From assembly GCA_030054275.1 (NCBI GenBank), contig JASGCF010000013.1:5716-12771 (forward strand): a stretch of 7,056 nucleotides of DNA, read 5' to 3'. The DNA comes from Limnohabitans sp. Its GTDB lineage: Bacteria > Planctomycetota > Phycisphaerae > Phycisphaerales > SM1A02. Position 1 is the first letter of the stretch. Every line of letters begins with the position of its first letter. The position numbers and the translations under genes are program-made. Shown in pieces: positions 1 to 6,992 of the stretch. Below the pieces are notes generated by a model. It made no database searches. It saw nothing but the letters and a program-made list of their open reading frames with translations, and was not told where the DNA came from.

Positions 1-36
1 GAGGCGTCGCCGGGTTGTGAGGCGTCGCCGGGTTGC
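1..36 (+). repeat. 18-bp tandem repeat, two copies visible
   Basis: Positions 1-18 and 19-36 are identical except for the last base (T versus C). A degenerate third unit begins at 37 with the same first five bases (GAGGC). Because the unit is a multiple of three it keeps the reading frame and encodes EASPGC repeats in the upstream partial protein. The array may continue beyond the left edge. Confidence 0.85.
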
Positions 37-459
37 GAGGCTTCGCACGCATCATCACAGATCTCAACGCATGTGCACGAAGCGTTGGGGCGCGATGATT
101 GCGCGCATCATGCGATGCACCAGCACGGAAACGGTGTGCGGCATCGTCACGCAAATCCACATCTCGCGTTTTCCCGAATCACTCCGAACAGCACTCCGCA
201 TGCGGCTGTTGCTGACGAGGACAGTATCGTCGACTGCACATGTCATGTGCATGTCACAGCACCCGATGACGATGCGGAGCGTCGCGCGCTGTCGCAGCCA
301 ACGGTTCCAACGTTTCCGTTGGTTGCTCGCAGCATCGAATCATGGATCGCAGCCGCGAAGCGACCCACTGAGGAAGCGCCGCCAGCGCGCCCGCCGAATT
401 GCCATGGTGCGCCTCGATTTGAGCGCGTCTTGATTGCAGCAACTGAACTCCTCGTGTGA
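1..459 (+). CDS. His/Cys-rich hypothetical protein, 3' part (start off window)
   Basis: I do not recognise this protein. The frame is open from the first base to a TGA at 457-459, giving 152 visible residues. The visible part begins with two EASPGC units, followed by a His-rich stretch (ten His between visible residues 16 and 54, including HH and HQH), then a DCTCHVHV motif at 78-85, a proline-rich stretch and an NCHG motif at 133-136, ending in a short hydrophobic tail. Cys and His spaced like this suggest metal binding. Composition in this frame is normal (acidic and mixed), whereas the overlapping frames give Arg/Ser-rich nonsense. It lies 52 bases upstream of the efflux genes on the same strand, so co-transcription is likely. 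By position and His content it resembles the role of CzcI-type small proteins ahead of czcCBA, but I see no clear homology. A GTG at 73 could be an internal start, yet the open frame and repeat upstream favour a longer protein. Confidence 0.6.
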   Translation, partial: EASPGCEASPGCEASHASSQISTHVHEALGRDDCAHHAMHQHGNGVRHRHANPHLAFSRITPNSTPHAAVADEDSIVDCTCHVHVTAPDDDAERRALSQPTVPTFPLVARSIESWIAAAKRPTEEAPPARPPNCHGAPRFERVLIAATELLV

Positions 460-502
460 GGCACCGCATCAGTGGTCTTCCGCTGTCCGCATGCCTTGCC
501 TC

Positions 503-506
503 GGAG
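503..506 (+). promoter_or_regulatory. Ribosome binding site that sets the czcC-like start
   Basis: A GGAG lies five bases before the ATG at 512. The other in-frame candidates are a TTG at 434, which overlaps the upstream gene, an ATG at 491 and an ATG at 557. I see no good Shine-Dalgarno for the 557 start, so 512 is preferred. Confidence 0.5.
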
Positions 507-511
507 TCTCT

Positions 512-1927
512 ATGCAACGAACGCAGTCTCGTTGGCCGCGCGGTTCGCGCCTCACGATGCCGACATTCCCACGCGCGCCTCTCACCATCACGATGGTCGT
601 GGGATGTCACGCCTTGTTCGCATGTCAAACCTATGAACGACGACCATTGGACCTCGCGGCGCATCGCGACGCGTTCGTCGTTCGCGAGACGCAGTCAGAG
701 GCGGTGCGTGAGATGTTGTCTCGCGCTCCCGCGGATTCGCAGTCGCGCGTTTCGCTTGAGGTCGCGGAGGAACTCGCACTCCTTCTTCACCCGCAACTTC
801 GGCTCGCGCGGTGGCGGGCGGGTGTCGCGCAAGCGACCCGCGACAACGCTGGTTTGTGGGCAGACCCCTCACTCGGCTTTGATCTCACCAAGATTTTGGA
901 GGGACCGAGCGCAGGTTGGGAACTTCTTGGAAGTGTCGGACTCACGCTTCCAGTTTCGGGTCGCCTTTCACGCGCGAAAGACGCTGCACAAGCGCTGCTT
1001 GAAGTCGAATCGCTGCGTATCGCAGCGCTGGAGTGGGAGACGCGCGCAACGACTCGGCGCGCGTACATCGTGTGGGCAGCAGCGCACGCGCGTAGCGAAG
1101 AGATGCGCATCTACGCAGAGCGTCTTGCGCGCATCGTTGAACTTGTGGCCATGCTCGAATCACGCGGCGAAATTGCGCGCATCGAAGCGCGACTCTTCCG
1201 CATGGAAGCGATCGCAACGCAGGCAGCGTTGATCGACCTTGACGCGCGGCGCACGCAGTCCCGCACTGCGCTCCTGCGAGAACTCGGTTTGTCTCCCGCC
1301 GCGCCGCTGGCGTTTGATCCGGCTGTGTTGTTGCAAAGTACGCAGCGTTCTTCCTGTGAAGATGGCACCTCGCACCCGCGCATCGCGCTCGCAGCGGCCG
1401 AGTACGAAGCCGCAGAGCGAGCGCTCGCGCTTGAGATCGAGCGTCAGTTCCCTGATCTTCAGATTGGACCAGGCTACGGTGAACAAGACGGCGATCGGCA
1501 GTTCGTACTTGGTCTTGGAATCACACTCCCGTTGTGGAACGCGAATCGACAAGCGATTGGTGAGCGTGCGGCAGAGCGTGAAGTTGCGCGTGTTGCCGCG
1601 GAAATCGCGGTGGAATCGTTGGTGATTGAGCGTGCAGTTCAACAGACCGATCTCGCAGCGCTACAGGCGCAATACGACTTGCAGATGCACGAAGTCATCC
1701 CGATGGTTGACGCACAGTCGGCTGATGTGCGCCGTTTGGCGGAGCTCGGCGGCGAGGTCAACGCGTTGATCCTGCTCGATAGTTTGAAGCGTGGGCGCGA
1801 CGCGCAGTTGGGGCTTGTCGACGCAGCGGAATCGCTACGACAGGCGGAAATCCGTTGGGACGCACTTTGCGGACCAACTGTTGCATCTTCAGAGACATCA
1901 GCGCAGAAATTGGAGACCACGCCATGA
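512..1927 (+). CDS. czcC: Outer-membrane efflux lipoprotein, TolC/CzcC family
   Basis: This is the outer-membrane channel of a tripartite metal efflux pump (471 residues, usual for the family). From the ATG at 512 the N-terminus is Arg-rich, followed by a hydrophobic stretch and an LFAC lipobox with the acylated Cys at residue 38, as in CusC/NodT-type lipoproteins. The two internal OEP repeats are visible. The first starts near residue 93 with LHPQLRLARWRAG and continues to GLWADPSLGF. The second starts near 288 with SHPRIALAAAEYEA, followed by an IGPGYGEQDGD segment and the characteristic LGITLPLWNANRQAIGE signature. Long helical, Ala/Arg/Glu-rich stretches between them fit the periplasmic helical barrel. 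The C-terminus has the family-typical ELGGEVNALILLDSLKRGRDA segment (residue spacing typical of TolC homologues). The stop codon overlaps the next start in ATGA, indicating translational coupling. The symbol is a family-level label; cusC or a similar name would fit equally. Start choice is moderately sure, family is very sure. Confidence 0.9.
   Translation: MQRTQSRWPRGSRLTMPTFPRAPLTITMVVGCHALFACQTYERRPLDLAAHRDAFVVRETQSEAVREMLSRAPADSQSRVSLEVAEELALLLHPQLRLARWRAGVAQATRDNAGLWADPSLGFDLTKILEGPSAGWELLGSVGLTLPVSGRLSRAKDAAQALLEVESLRIAALEWETRATTRRAYIVWAAAHARSEEMRIYAERLARIVELVAMLESRGEIARIEARLFRMEAIATQAALIDLDARRTQSRTALLRELGLSPAAPLAFDPAVLLQSTQRSSCEDGTSHPRIALAAAEYEAAERALALEIERQFPDLQIGPGYGEQDGDRQFVLGLGITLPLWNANRQAIGERAAEREVARVAAEIAVESLVIERAVQQTDLAALQAQYDLQMHEVIPMVDAQSADVRRLAELGGEVNALILLDSLKRGRDAQLGLVDAAESLRQAEIRWDALCGPTVASSETSAQKLETTP
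1912..1915 (+). promoter_or_regulatory. Ribosome binding site that sets the czcB-like start
   Basis: A GGAG ends eight bases before the ATG at 1924. The same frame is open upstream to an ATG at 1855, but that start would sit inside the preceding gene and would put 23 extra residues before a good lipoprotein signal. The 1924 start is therefore chosen. Confidence 0.6.
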
Positions 1928-3291
1928 CAACCGTCTTGCGTTTATTCGTTGTTTCAGCGTTCGCCGCCGCATGCTGCGCGGTCGGATGCTCTCGATCAGA
2001 GAACGGATCGACCACAGAGGGCGCATCGGCTGACAAGGCGCCTCGCATGGCTAGTGCTGAGAAAGCGCCAGCGATCACGAATCGCGTCGATATTCCGTCG
2101 GCCGTTCGACAAAATCTCGGAATCACATTCTCCAAGGTTGAGTCGCGTCGCGTCGCGCAAACACTGCGTTTTCCTGGCGCCTTTGAGTTGCTGCCCACTG
2201 CAACGCGTGAGTACCGCGCGCCGCTCGCTGGACGCGTGGAATTGAAAGTGGCCGAGTCGATGTTGGTTGCGCCCGGCGACATCTTGTTCGAACTTGATGC
2301 GCCGGATTGGCGCACGCTTGCCGAGGAAATCGCAGCGACCGAGGCCAAAGTCGCATCCATGGGACCGCTGCGCCAAGCACACCGCGTGCACGAAGCGAGT
2401 CTCGGACGAAAGGTCGAACTGTGGAAAGCGCGACTCGTGCAGTTAGAAGAGATTCGCGCAGCGGGCGGCGGAACTGCGCGCGAAACACACGAGACGCGCG
2501 CGACACTCGTAGCGACCGAGGCTGAGTTGGCAGATGTGATGGAGAAAGATGCAGCGCTTGATGCAGAGCAGAAAATGGCCGAGGCGACGCTTCGCGCGCT
2601 GCGCGCTCGGCAGGAAGCGATCGCGCGTGCTGCTGGCGGAGAGGTGAGTGCCTCTGGTGAACTTGTCGTGCGTGCTGTCGAGGCGGCGGTTGTTGCTTCG
2701 ATACACGCGCCGAATGGCGCCATCCTTGAACGCGGTGCGGATGTTGTCGAGACAGTGCGCCGTGACGCGGTTCGCTTCCGCGCTCGCGCGCTGCAAAGTG
2801 ATCTCGCACGAATACACGAAGGTGCAAAGGTACGCGTAGTTTCCGCGTCCGATCCAGCGCAGTCTCTCGAGGGGACGCTCGCCATCTCACCAGTTGCAGA
2901 TCCGCTCTCGCGCACAGTTGAAGTGCTTGTTGCATTTGATCCGGCTCAAATTGTGCAAGCAGCATGGGATCGAGCTGGCGTTGCAGCGTCTGTCGAAGTC
3001 ACGCTCGCTGGAGGTGCTGAGGAACTTGCCATTCCAACGAGTGCCATCGTGCGCGATGGAACTGTGTCTGTGATTTTTCGACGCGATCCAGCAAACGCTG
3101 ACAAAGTCATTCGGATGGAGGCAGATCTTGGTGTTTCTGATGGTCGTTGGACTGTGATTCAAAGTGGTGTCAAGCAGGGCGACGAGATTGTGATCGGCGG
3201 CAACTATCAACTCATGCTCGCAACGAGCGGATCGGCACCCAAGGGCGGCCACTTCCACTCGGACGGCACCTACCACGAGGGTGAGGACTGA
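1924..3291 (+). CDS. czcB: Periplasmic adaptor (membrane fusion protein) of HME-RND pump, CzcB/HlyD family lipoprotein
   Basis: This protein (455 residues) links the inner-membrane pump to the outer-membrane channel. A hydrophobic N-terminus ends in an AVGC lipobox with the lipidated Cys at residue 22. Then come the elements of a membrane fusion protein in order: a YRAPLAGRVELKV first half-lipoyl motif near residue 99, followed by PGDILFELDAPDW; a long Glu/Ala/Arg-rich helical hairpin from about 125 to 240; the second half-lipoyl motif (ASIHAPNGAILERGADV) near 257; then beta-barrel and membrane-proximal segments, including SPVADPLSRTVEV and the LAIPTSAIVRDG element. The C-terminus (residues 440-455) is KGGHFHSDGTYHEGED, holding three His and several acidic residues, which could bind metal. 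It overlaps the upstream stop by four bases and the downstream start by one, so the three pump genes should be translated in fixed proportion. Czc-type rather than CusB-type is suggested by lack of an obvious N-terminal Met-rich metal site. The symbol is family-level. Confidence 0.9.
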   Translation: MTTVLRLFVVSAFAAACCAVGCSRSENGSTTEGASADKAPRMASAEKAPAITNRVDIPSAVRQNLGITFSKVESRRVAQTLRFPGAFELLPTATREYRAPLAGRVELKVAESMLVAPGDILFELDAPDWRTLAEEIAATEAKVASMGPLRQAHRVHEASLGRKVELWKARLVQLEEIRAAGGGTARETHETRATLVATEAELADVMEKDAALDAEQKMAEATLRALRARQEAIARAAGGEVSASGELVVRAVEAAVVASIHAPNGAILERGADVVETVRRDAVRFRARALQSDLARIHEGAKVRVVSASDPAQSLEGTLAISPVADPLSRTVEVLVAFDPAQIVQAAWDRAGVAASVEVTLAGGAEELAIPTSAIVRDGTVSVIFRRDPANADKVIRMEADLGVSDGRWTVIQSGVKQGDEIVIGGNYQLMLATSGSAPKGGHFHSDGTYHEGED

Positions 3292-6200
3292 TGTTCGCGC
3301 GCGCCATTGCATTCTCGATCAAGAACGCCACGCTCGTGGTAGCGTTCGCTGGACTCGTGCTGTTGTTTGCTGGGCTTCGCGCACGCGATCTTCCGGTCGA
3401 TGTCTTTCCAGAACTCAATGCTCCAACGGTTGTGGTGATGACCGAGTCCGGCGGTCTCGCAGCGGACGAGGTCGAGCAGTTTGTGACCTTTCCAATTGAG
3501 ACTTCGGTGAACGGTCTGCCTGGTACTCGACGCGTGCGTTCGTCAAGCACCACGGGACTTTCGATTGTTTGGGTCGAGTTTGACTGGGGCATCGACATCT
3601 ATCGCGCGCGGCAGCAAGTCTCGGAGCGACTCTCGACGGTGCGCGAGCAACTTCCCGCAGATGCACACGCTGAAATCACGCCTGTCACAAGTTTGACTGG
3701 TGAAATCATGCTGTTTGCGCTTTCCTCGCCGAACAGTGATGTCTCGCCGATGGAGCTCCGAGCATTCGCAGAGTTTGAGTTGCGTCGACAGATTCTCGCT
3801 GTTCCTGGCATCGCCCAAGTGGTAGCGATTGGTGGCGAACTTCCCGAGTATCGCATCGATGTGCGTCAGGATCGGCTTGCGCTTTTGGGCGTGTCCATCG
3901 ATGAAGTCACCGAGGCTGCGCGCGCTGCGCACAGCACCGCGACAGCAGGCTACATGGACAATGTCGGAAGTCAGGAACTTCCCATTCGCCAAGTTGCGCG
4001 AGTGACGAATGTCGATGACATTCGGCGCACGCTGATTGCCCTGCGCGGTGGAACGCCTGTGACGATCGGTGATGTGGCAGAAGTACGCCTCGCGCCAGCA
4101 CGAAAGCGGGGAACTGCAGCAGATCGCGGGATTTCTGCGGTCGTGGTGAGCGTGCAGAAGTCCCCAGGAACAAACACGCTTCAGTTGACAACGCAGATTG
4201 ACCGCGTCTTGGATGCAGCAGTGGCGTCCATGCCAAAGGGCATGGTGCTGAACCGTGATCCATTTCGCGCGTCTCGGTTTATCGAGCGCTCAGTCAACAA
4301 TGTCGTGCGAGTCTTGGTTGAGGCTTGCATCATCGTTGCGATCATCCTTGTGCTCTTCCTCATGAATATGCGGGCAACCATCGTGACGCTCACAGCGTTG
4401 CCACTGTCGCTTGCGGTTGGCGCGTTGGTGCTTTGGGCATGGGGACTTTCGATCAATGTGATGACCCTTGGTGGACTTGCCATTGCGATTGGCGAATTGG
4501 TGGATGACGCCATCATCGATGTTGAGAATGTGCTGCGTCGGTTGCGGGAGAATGCAGCGCTCGCAACTGCGGCGCGAAAGCCGATTCCCGAAGTGATCTA
4601 CGCGGCAAGCAACGAGATTCGTTCCTCAGTCGTTTTCGCGACCGTCATCATTTGCATGGTGTTCGTGCCGCTGCTCTTCCTTGGGGGACTCGAGGGCCGC
4701 TTCTTCCAACCCCTTGGTATTGCGTACATCGTGTCGATTCTCGCGTCACTCGTGGTGGCGCTCACCGTCACGCCCGCGCTGTGTCGCCTTCTCTTTGCAC
4801 GAAAGATCGGCGGCGGCTCGCACGGCGACACGCCGCTCGTTCGCTTGCTCAAACGCGCGTATCTGCCGCTGCTCACCGCCAGTTTGCGTCGGCGCGGCGC
4901 AGTGCTCACGGCGGCCGGTGCGTTGACGGCGGCATCGCTCCTTTTGCTTTCCACCTTCGGAACATCGTTTTTACCTACCTTCAAAGAGGGCACATTCACT
5001 GTCTTCCTGATGGCGCCACCGGGAACATCGCTTGGGGAAAGTGATCGTTTGGCGCGCGGGGTTGAGGCGCGCTTGGTCGATATCAGAGGGGTCCAAAGTG
5101 TGACGCGGCGTACGGGCCGTGCCGAACGCGACGAGCACGCCGAGCCTGTTTCGAGTTCGGAGATCGAAGTGACGCTCGCAGAGGGCGGCGATGCGGCGTA
5201 CATCCGCGCCGAGATCGACCGCATCATCGGGAATATTCCTGGGATCAGCGTGATGGTCGGTCAGCCGATTGAGCATCGACTTGATCACATCATGTCGGGC
5301 ACGCCTGCAGCCATCGCGATCAATGTCTTCGGCGAGGATCTCGCAACCTTGCGCGTTGTTGCGAAAGAAGTTGAAACCGCGTTGAAGGCCATTCCAGGAA
5401 CCCGCGATGTCAACGCCAATCGCGAGGTCATGGTGACATCACTTCCGATTCGATATCGCGCGCAAGATCTCGCGGCGGCCGGCCTCACGCCTGCGTCGGC
5501 GGCGTCGCAAGTGCGCGCTGCGCTGTACGGTGAGAAGGTCGCGGAAGTGAACGACGGGGTGCGCAGATACGACATGGTTGTTCGCTTGGCAGACGATGAG
5601 CGCGAGCGTGTCGACCAAGTGATGGACCTTTTGTTGCGTGGCGAGAGCGGTGCGATGGTGCGGCTTCGTGAAGTTGCAGACATCGGACCCGAGCGCACAA
5701 GCAACTTGATTGCGCGCGAGAACGCGCAGCGGAAGGCTGTCGTCTCAACGAACATTCTCGATGGGTACAACCTCGGAGATCTCGTCAGGGAGGTGCGCGC
5801 CAAAGTGGACCCGATCGTCGCGCAGGCGGGTTGTACCGTCGATTACGGAGGTCAATTCGAAGCGCAGCAATCGGCAAGTCGAACCATGTATGTGATGGGA
5901 GCGATCGTCGCGGTGCTGATGTTCTTTCTGCTGCAACTTTCGACTGGTTCCGCACGCACAGCCATTCTGGTGATGCTGAATCTTCCGCTCGCCCTGATCG
6001 GTGGAATCGCTGCGATCTATCTCTCCGAAGCATCGCCGTGGCAAAATGCGCTGGCACTTGTCGGCGTCGGCGGGATGTATGTCGCACCGGTGGTTTCGAT
6101 TGCGAGTCTTGTTGGCTTTGTCACGCTGTTTGGAATCGCTGTGCGCAACGGCATTCTGCTCGTCAATCACTACGAACATCTCGAAAAGGTCGAAGGATGT

Positions 6201-6446
6201 TCGCGCGGCGAAGCAATCGTGCGCGGTTCCTTGGAGCGATTGGTTCCGATTCTGATGACTGCACTGACCGCTGCACTTGGACTTCTTCCGCTCGCGCTTG
6301 CAGCGGGAAAGCCTGGCAGCGAGTTGCTCGCGCCGCTTGCAACGGTTGTACTCGGCGGATTACTCACATCAACCTTCCTGAATCTCTTCGTACTTCCTGC
6401 GGGCTATGCGCTCGCGTTCCGAGTCCCCAAGTTCGAGCGAATGTAA
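3291..6446 (+). CDS. czcA: Heavy-metal efflux RND transporter, CzcA/CusA (HME) family
   Basis: This is the inner-membrane proton-driven pump (1051 residues, full length for the family, no frameshift). Visible parts are TM1 at about 12-30 with the LPVDVFPELNAPTVVV signature just after it; the first periplasmic porter region with its GLPGTRRVRSSSTTGLS motif; TM2-6 at about 339-505; TM7 at about 534-555; the second periplasmic region; and TM8-12 at about 866-1045. The TM4 motif AIGELVDDAIIDVEN puts D405 and E412 at the places of the essential CusA D405 and E412, and adds E402, D406 and D410. The CzcA-type Asp six residues before D405 is Ala here. The positions of two CusA copper-site methionines appear to be Ser (about 622) and His (666, in RLDHIMSG), and the third is uncertain. 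This argues against Cu(I)/Ag(I) and for a divalent cation such as Zn, Co, Cd or Ni, although substrate cannot be read from sequence alone. The start ATG overlaps the adaptor's TGA and is preceded by GAGG. Confidence 0.95.
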   Translation: MFARAIAFSIKNATLVVAFAGLVLLFAGLRARDLPVDVFPELNAPTVVVMTESGGLAADEVEQFVTFPIETSVNGLPGTRRVRSSSTTGLSIVWVEFDWGIDIYRARQQVSERLSTVREQLPADAHAEITPVTSLTGEIMLFALSSPNSDVSPMELRAFAEFELRRQILAVPGIAQVVAIGGELPEYRIDVRQDRLALLGVSIDEVTEAARAAHSTATAGYMDNVGSQELPIRQVARVTNVDDIRRTLIALRGGTPVTIGDVAEVRLAPARKRGTAADRGISAVVVSVQKSPGTNTLQLTTQIDRVLDAAVASMPKGMVLNRDPFRASRFIERSVNNVVRVLVEACIIVAIILVLFLMNMRATIVTLTALPLSLAVGALVLWAWGLSINVMTLGGLAIAIGELVDDAIIDVENVLRRLRENAALATAARKPIPEVIYAASNEIRSSVVFATVIICMVFVPLLFLGGLEGRFFQPLGIAYIVSILASLVVALTVTPALCRLLFARKIGGGSHGDTPLVRLLKRAYLPLLTASLRRRGAVLTAAGALTAASLLLLSTFGTSFLPTFKEGTFTVFLMAPPGTSLGESDRLARGVEARLVDIRGVQSVTRRTGRAERDEHAEPVSSSEIEVTLAEGGDAAYIRAEIDRIIGNIPGISVMVGQPIEHRLDHIMSGTPAAIAINVFGEDLATLRVVAKEVETALKAIPGTRDVNANREVMVTSLPIRYRAQDLAAAGLTPASAASQVRAALYGEKVAEVNDGVRRYDMVVRLADDERERVDQVMDLLLRGESGAMVRLREVADIGPERTSNLIARENAQRKAVVSTNILDGYNLGDLVREVRAKVDPIVAQAGCTVDYGGQFEAQQSASRTMYVMGAIVAVLMFFLLQLSTGSARTAILVMLNLPLALIGGIAAIYLSEASPWQNALALVGVGGMYVAPVVSIASLVGFVTLFGIAVRNGILLVNHYEHLEKVEGCSRGEAIVRGSLERLVPILMTALTAALGLLPLALAAGKPGSELLAPLATVVLGGLLTSTFLNLFVLPAGYALAFRVPKFERM

Positions 6447-6466
6447 GTCGCACGGACGCATTTACT

Positions 6467-6470
6467 GGAG
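6467..6470 (+). promoter_or_regulatory. Ribosome binding site of the His-rich lipoprotein gene
   Basis: A GGAG sits six bases before the ATG at 6477, inside the 30-base gap after the pump gene. The gap has no hairpin with a T-run, so read-through from the pump operon is expected. Confidence 0.65.
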
Positions 6471-6476
6471 CAATCT

Positions 6477-6992
6477 ATGTCTATCGAACGCAACTACCTT
6501 CGTCTCACTGCAACCTTTGTCGCAGCCACTGCACTCTGCGCATGGAGCGCGGGCTGTGGTGAGAGTTCGAACGGAAACTCAGCCGCGCATACGCATGCGT
6601 CTGGTGAGCATGACCACGATCACGATCATGATCATGACCACGCACACGAGAAAGAAATGGCTGAGGACGGCCACGGTGCGACCGTCGAACTTGGCGAGAA
6701 GGCAGTTGGCGAGTTTCAAGTCAAAGCATCGCGCGATGGCGATGTGAAGGCGGGCGCAGAGCTCCCGGTCGACATTTGGATCACGGGTGGGCCAAAGGTG
6801 GTGGCGGTGCGCTTCTGGATTGGCACTGAAGACGCGAAGGGTTCGATGAAGGCAAAGGCTGAACTCGAAAGGGACAACTGGCACACGCACGGCGAAGTGC
6901 CATCGCCAATGCCGACTGGTTCCATGCTTTGGATCGAGATCGAAGCGGAGGGTGGTCTGAAGACGGTCGCAAACTTTGATCTCAAGATGTGA
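6477..6992 (+). CDS. His-rich lipoprotein with an unrecognised C-terminal domain, linked to metal efflux operon
   Basis: The product has 171 residues. An N-terminal signal ends in a WSAGC lipobox with the lipidated Cys at residue 27, so it should be anchored to a membrane facing the periplasm. Residues 38-57 form a metal-binding-like tract: HTH, a short linker, then five HD pairs followed by HAH. After a GHGATVELGE linker, residues of about 66-171 form a compact domain with alternating hydrophobic residues and glycine turns, which looks beta-rich (Ig-like). It contains WIT, a VRFWIGTEDAKG segment, an NWHTHGEVPSPMP loop (His 136 and 138, Met 145) and a final ANFDLKM strand. I do not recognise a named family; some resemblance to YtkA/FixH-like or copper-chaperone-like beta domains is only an impression. 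Position as fourth gene of the pump operon suggests a periplasmic metal buffer, chaperone or sensor. This is inferred. The gene is complete, with a normal Shine-Dalgarno. Confidence 0.85.
   Translation: MSIERNYLRLTATFVAATALCAWSAGCGESSNGNSAAHTHASGEHDHDHDHDHDHAHEKEMAEDGHGATVELGEKAVGEFQVKASRDGDVKAGAELPVDIWITGGPKVVAVRFWIGTEDAKGSMKAKAELERDNWHTHGEVPSPMPTGSMLWIEIEAEGGLKTVANFDLKM
6609..6647 (+). repeat. His-Asp codon repeat tract
   Basis: Five consecutive CAY-GAY codon pairs (6609-6638) are followed by CAC-GCA-CAC. The codons vary between CAT/CAC and GAT/GAC, so the repeat is stronger at the protein than at the DNA level, as expected for a tract kept by selection for metal binding. Confidence 0.8.

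Noticed and set aside
17..433. Plus-strand 138-residue frame overlapping the upstream partial gene
   Set aside because: The product is extremely Arg/Ser-rich with no recognisable feature; the frame open from position 1 has normal composition and ordered His/Cys motifs.
434..511. TTG start at 434 for the outer-membrane factor
   Set aside because: It would overlap the upstream gene and add 26 residues before the signal peptide; the ATG at 512 has a GGAG at good spacing.
1758..2915. Long 385-residue open frame on the minus strand
   Set aside because: It is Ser/Arg/Ala-rich without any domain and is fully covered by two well-supported plus-strand efflux genes; it is a shadow of their GC-rich codon pattern.
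4598..5227. 209-residue minus-strand frame under the pump gene
   Set aside because: It lies inside the second periplasmic and TM region of a clear RND transporter, and its translation is low-complexity Ser/Arg/Ala.
6447..6476. Possible separate promoter before the His-rich lipoprotein
   Set aside because: Only 30 bases separate the genes, and no -10/-35 pair can be recognised; read-through from the pump gene is simpler.
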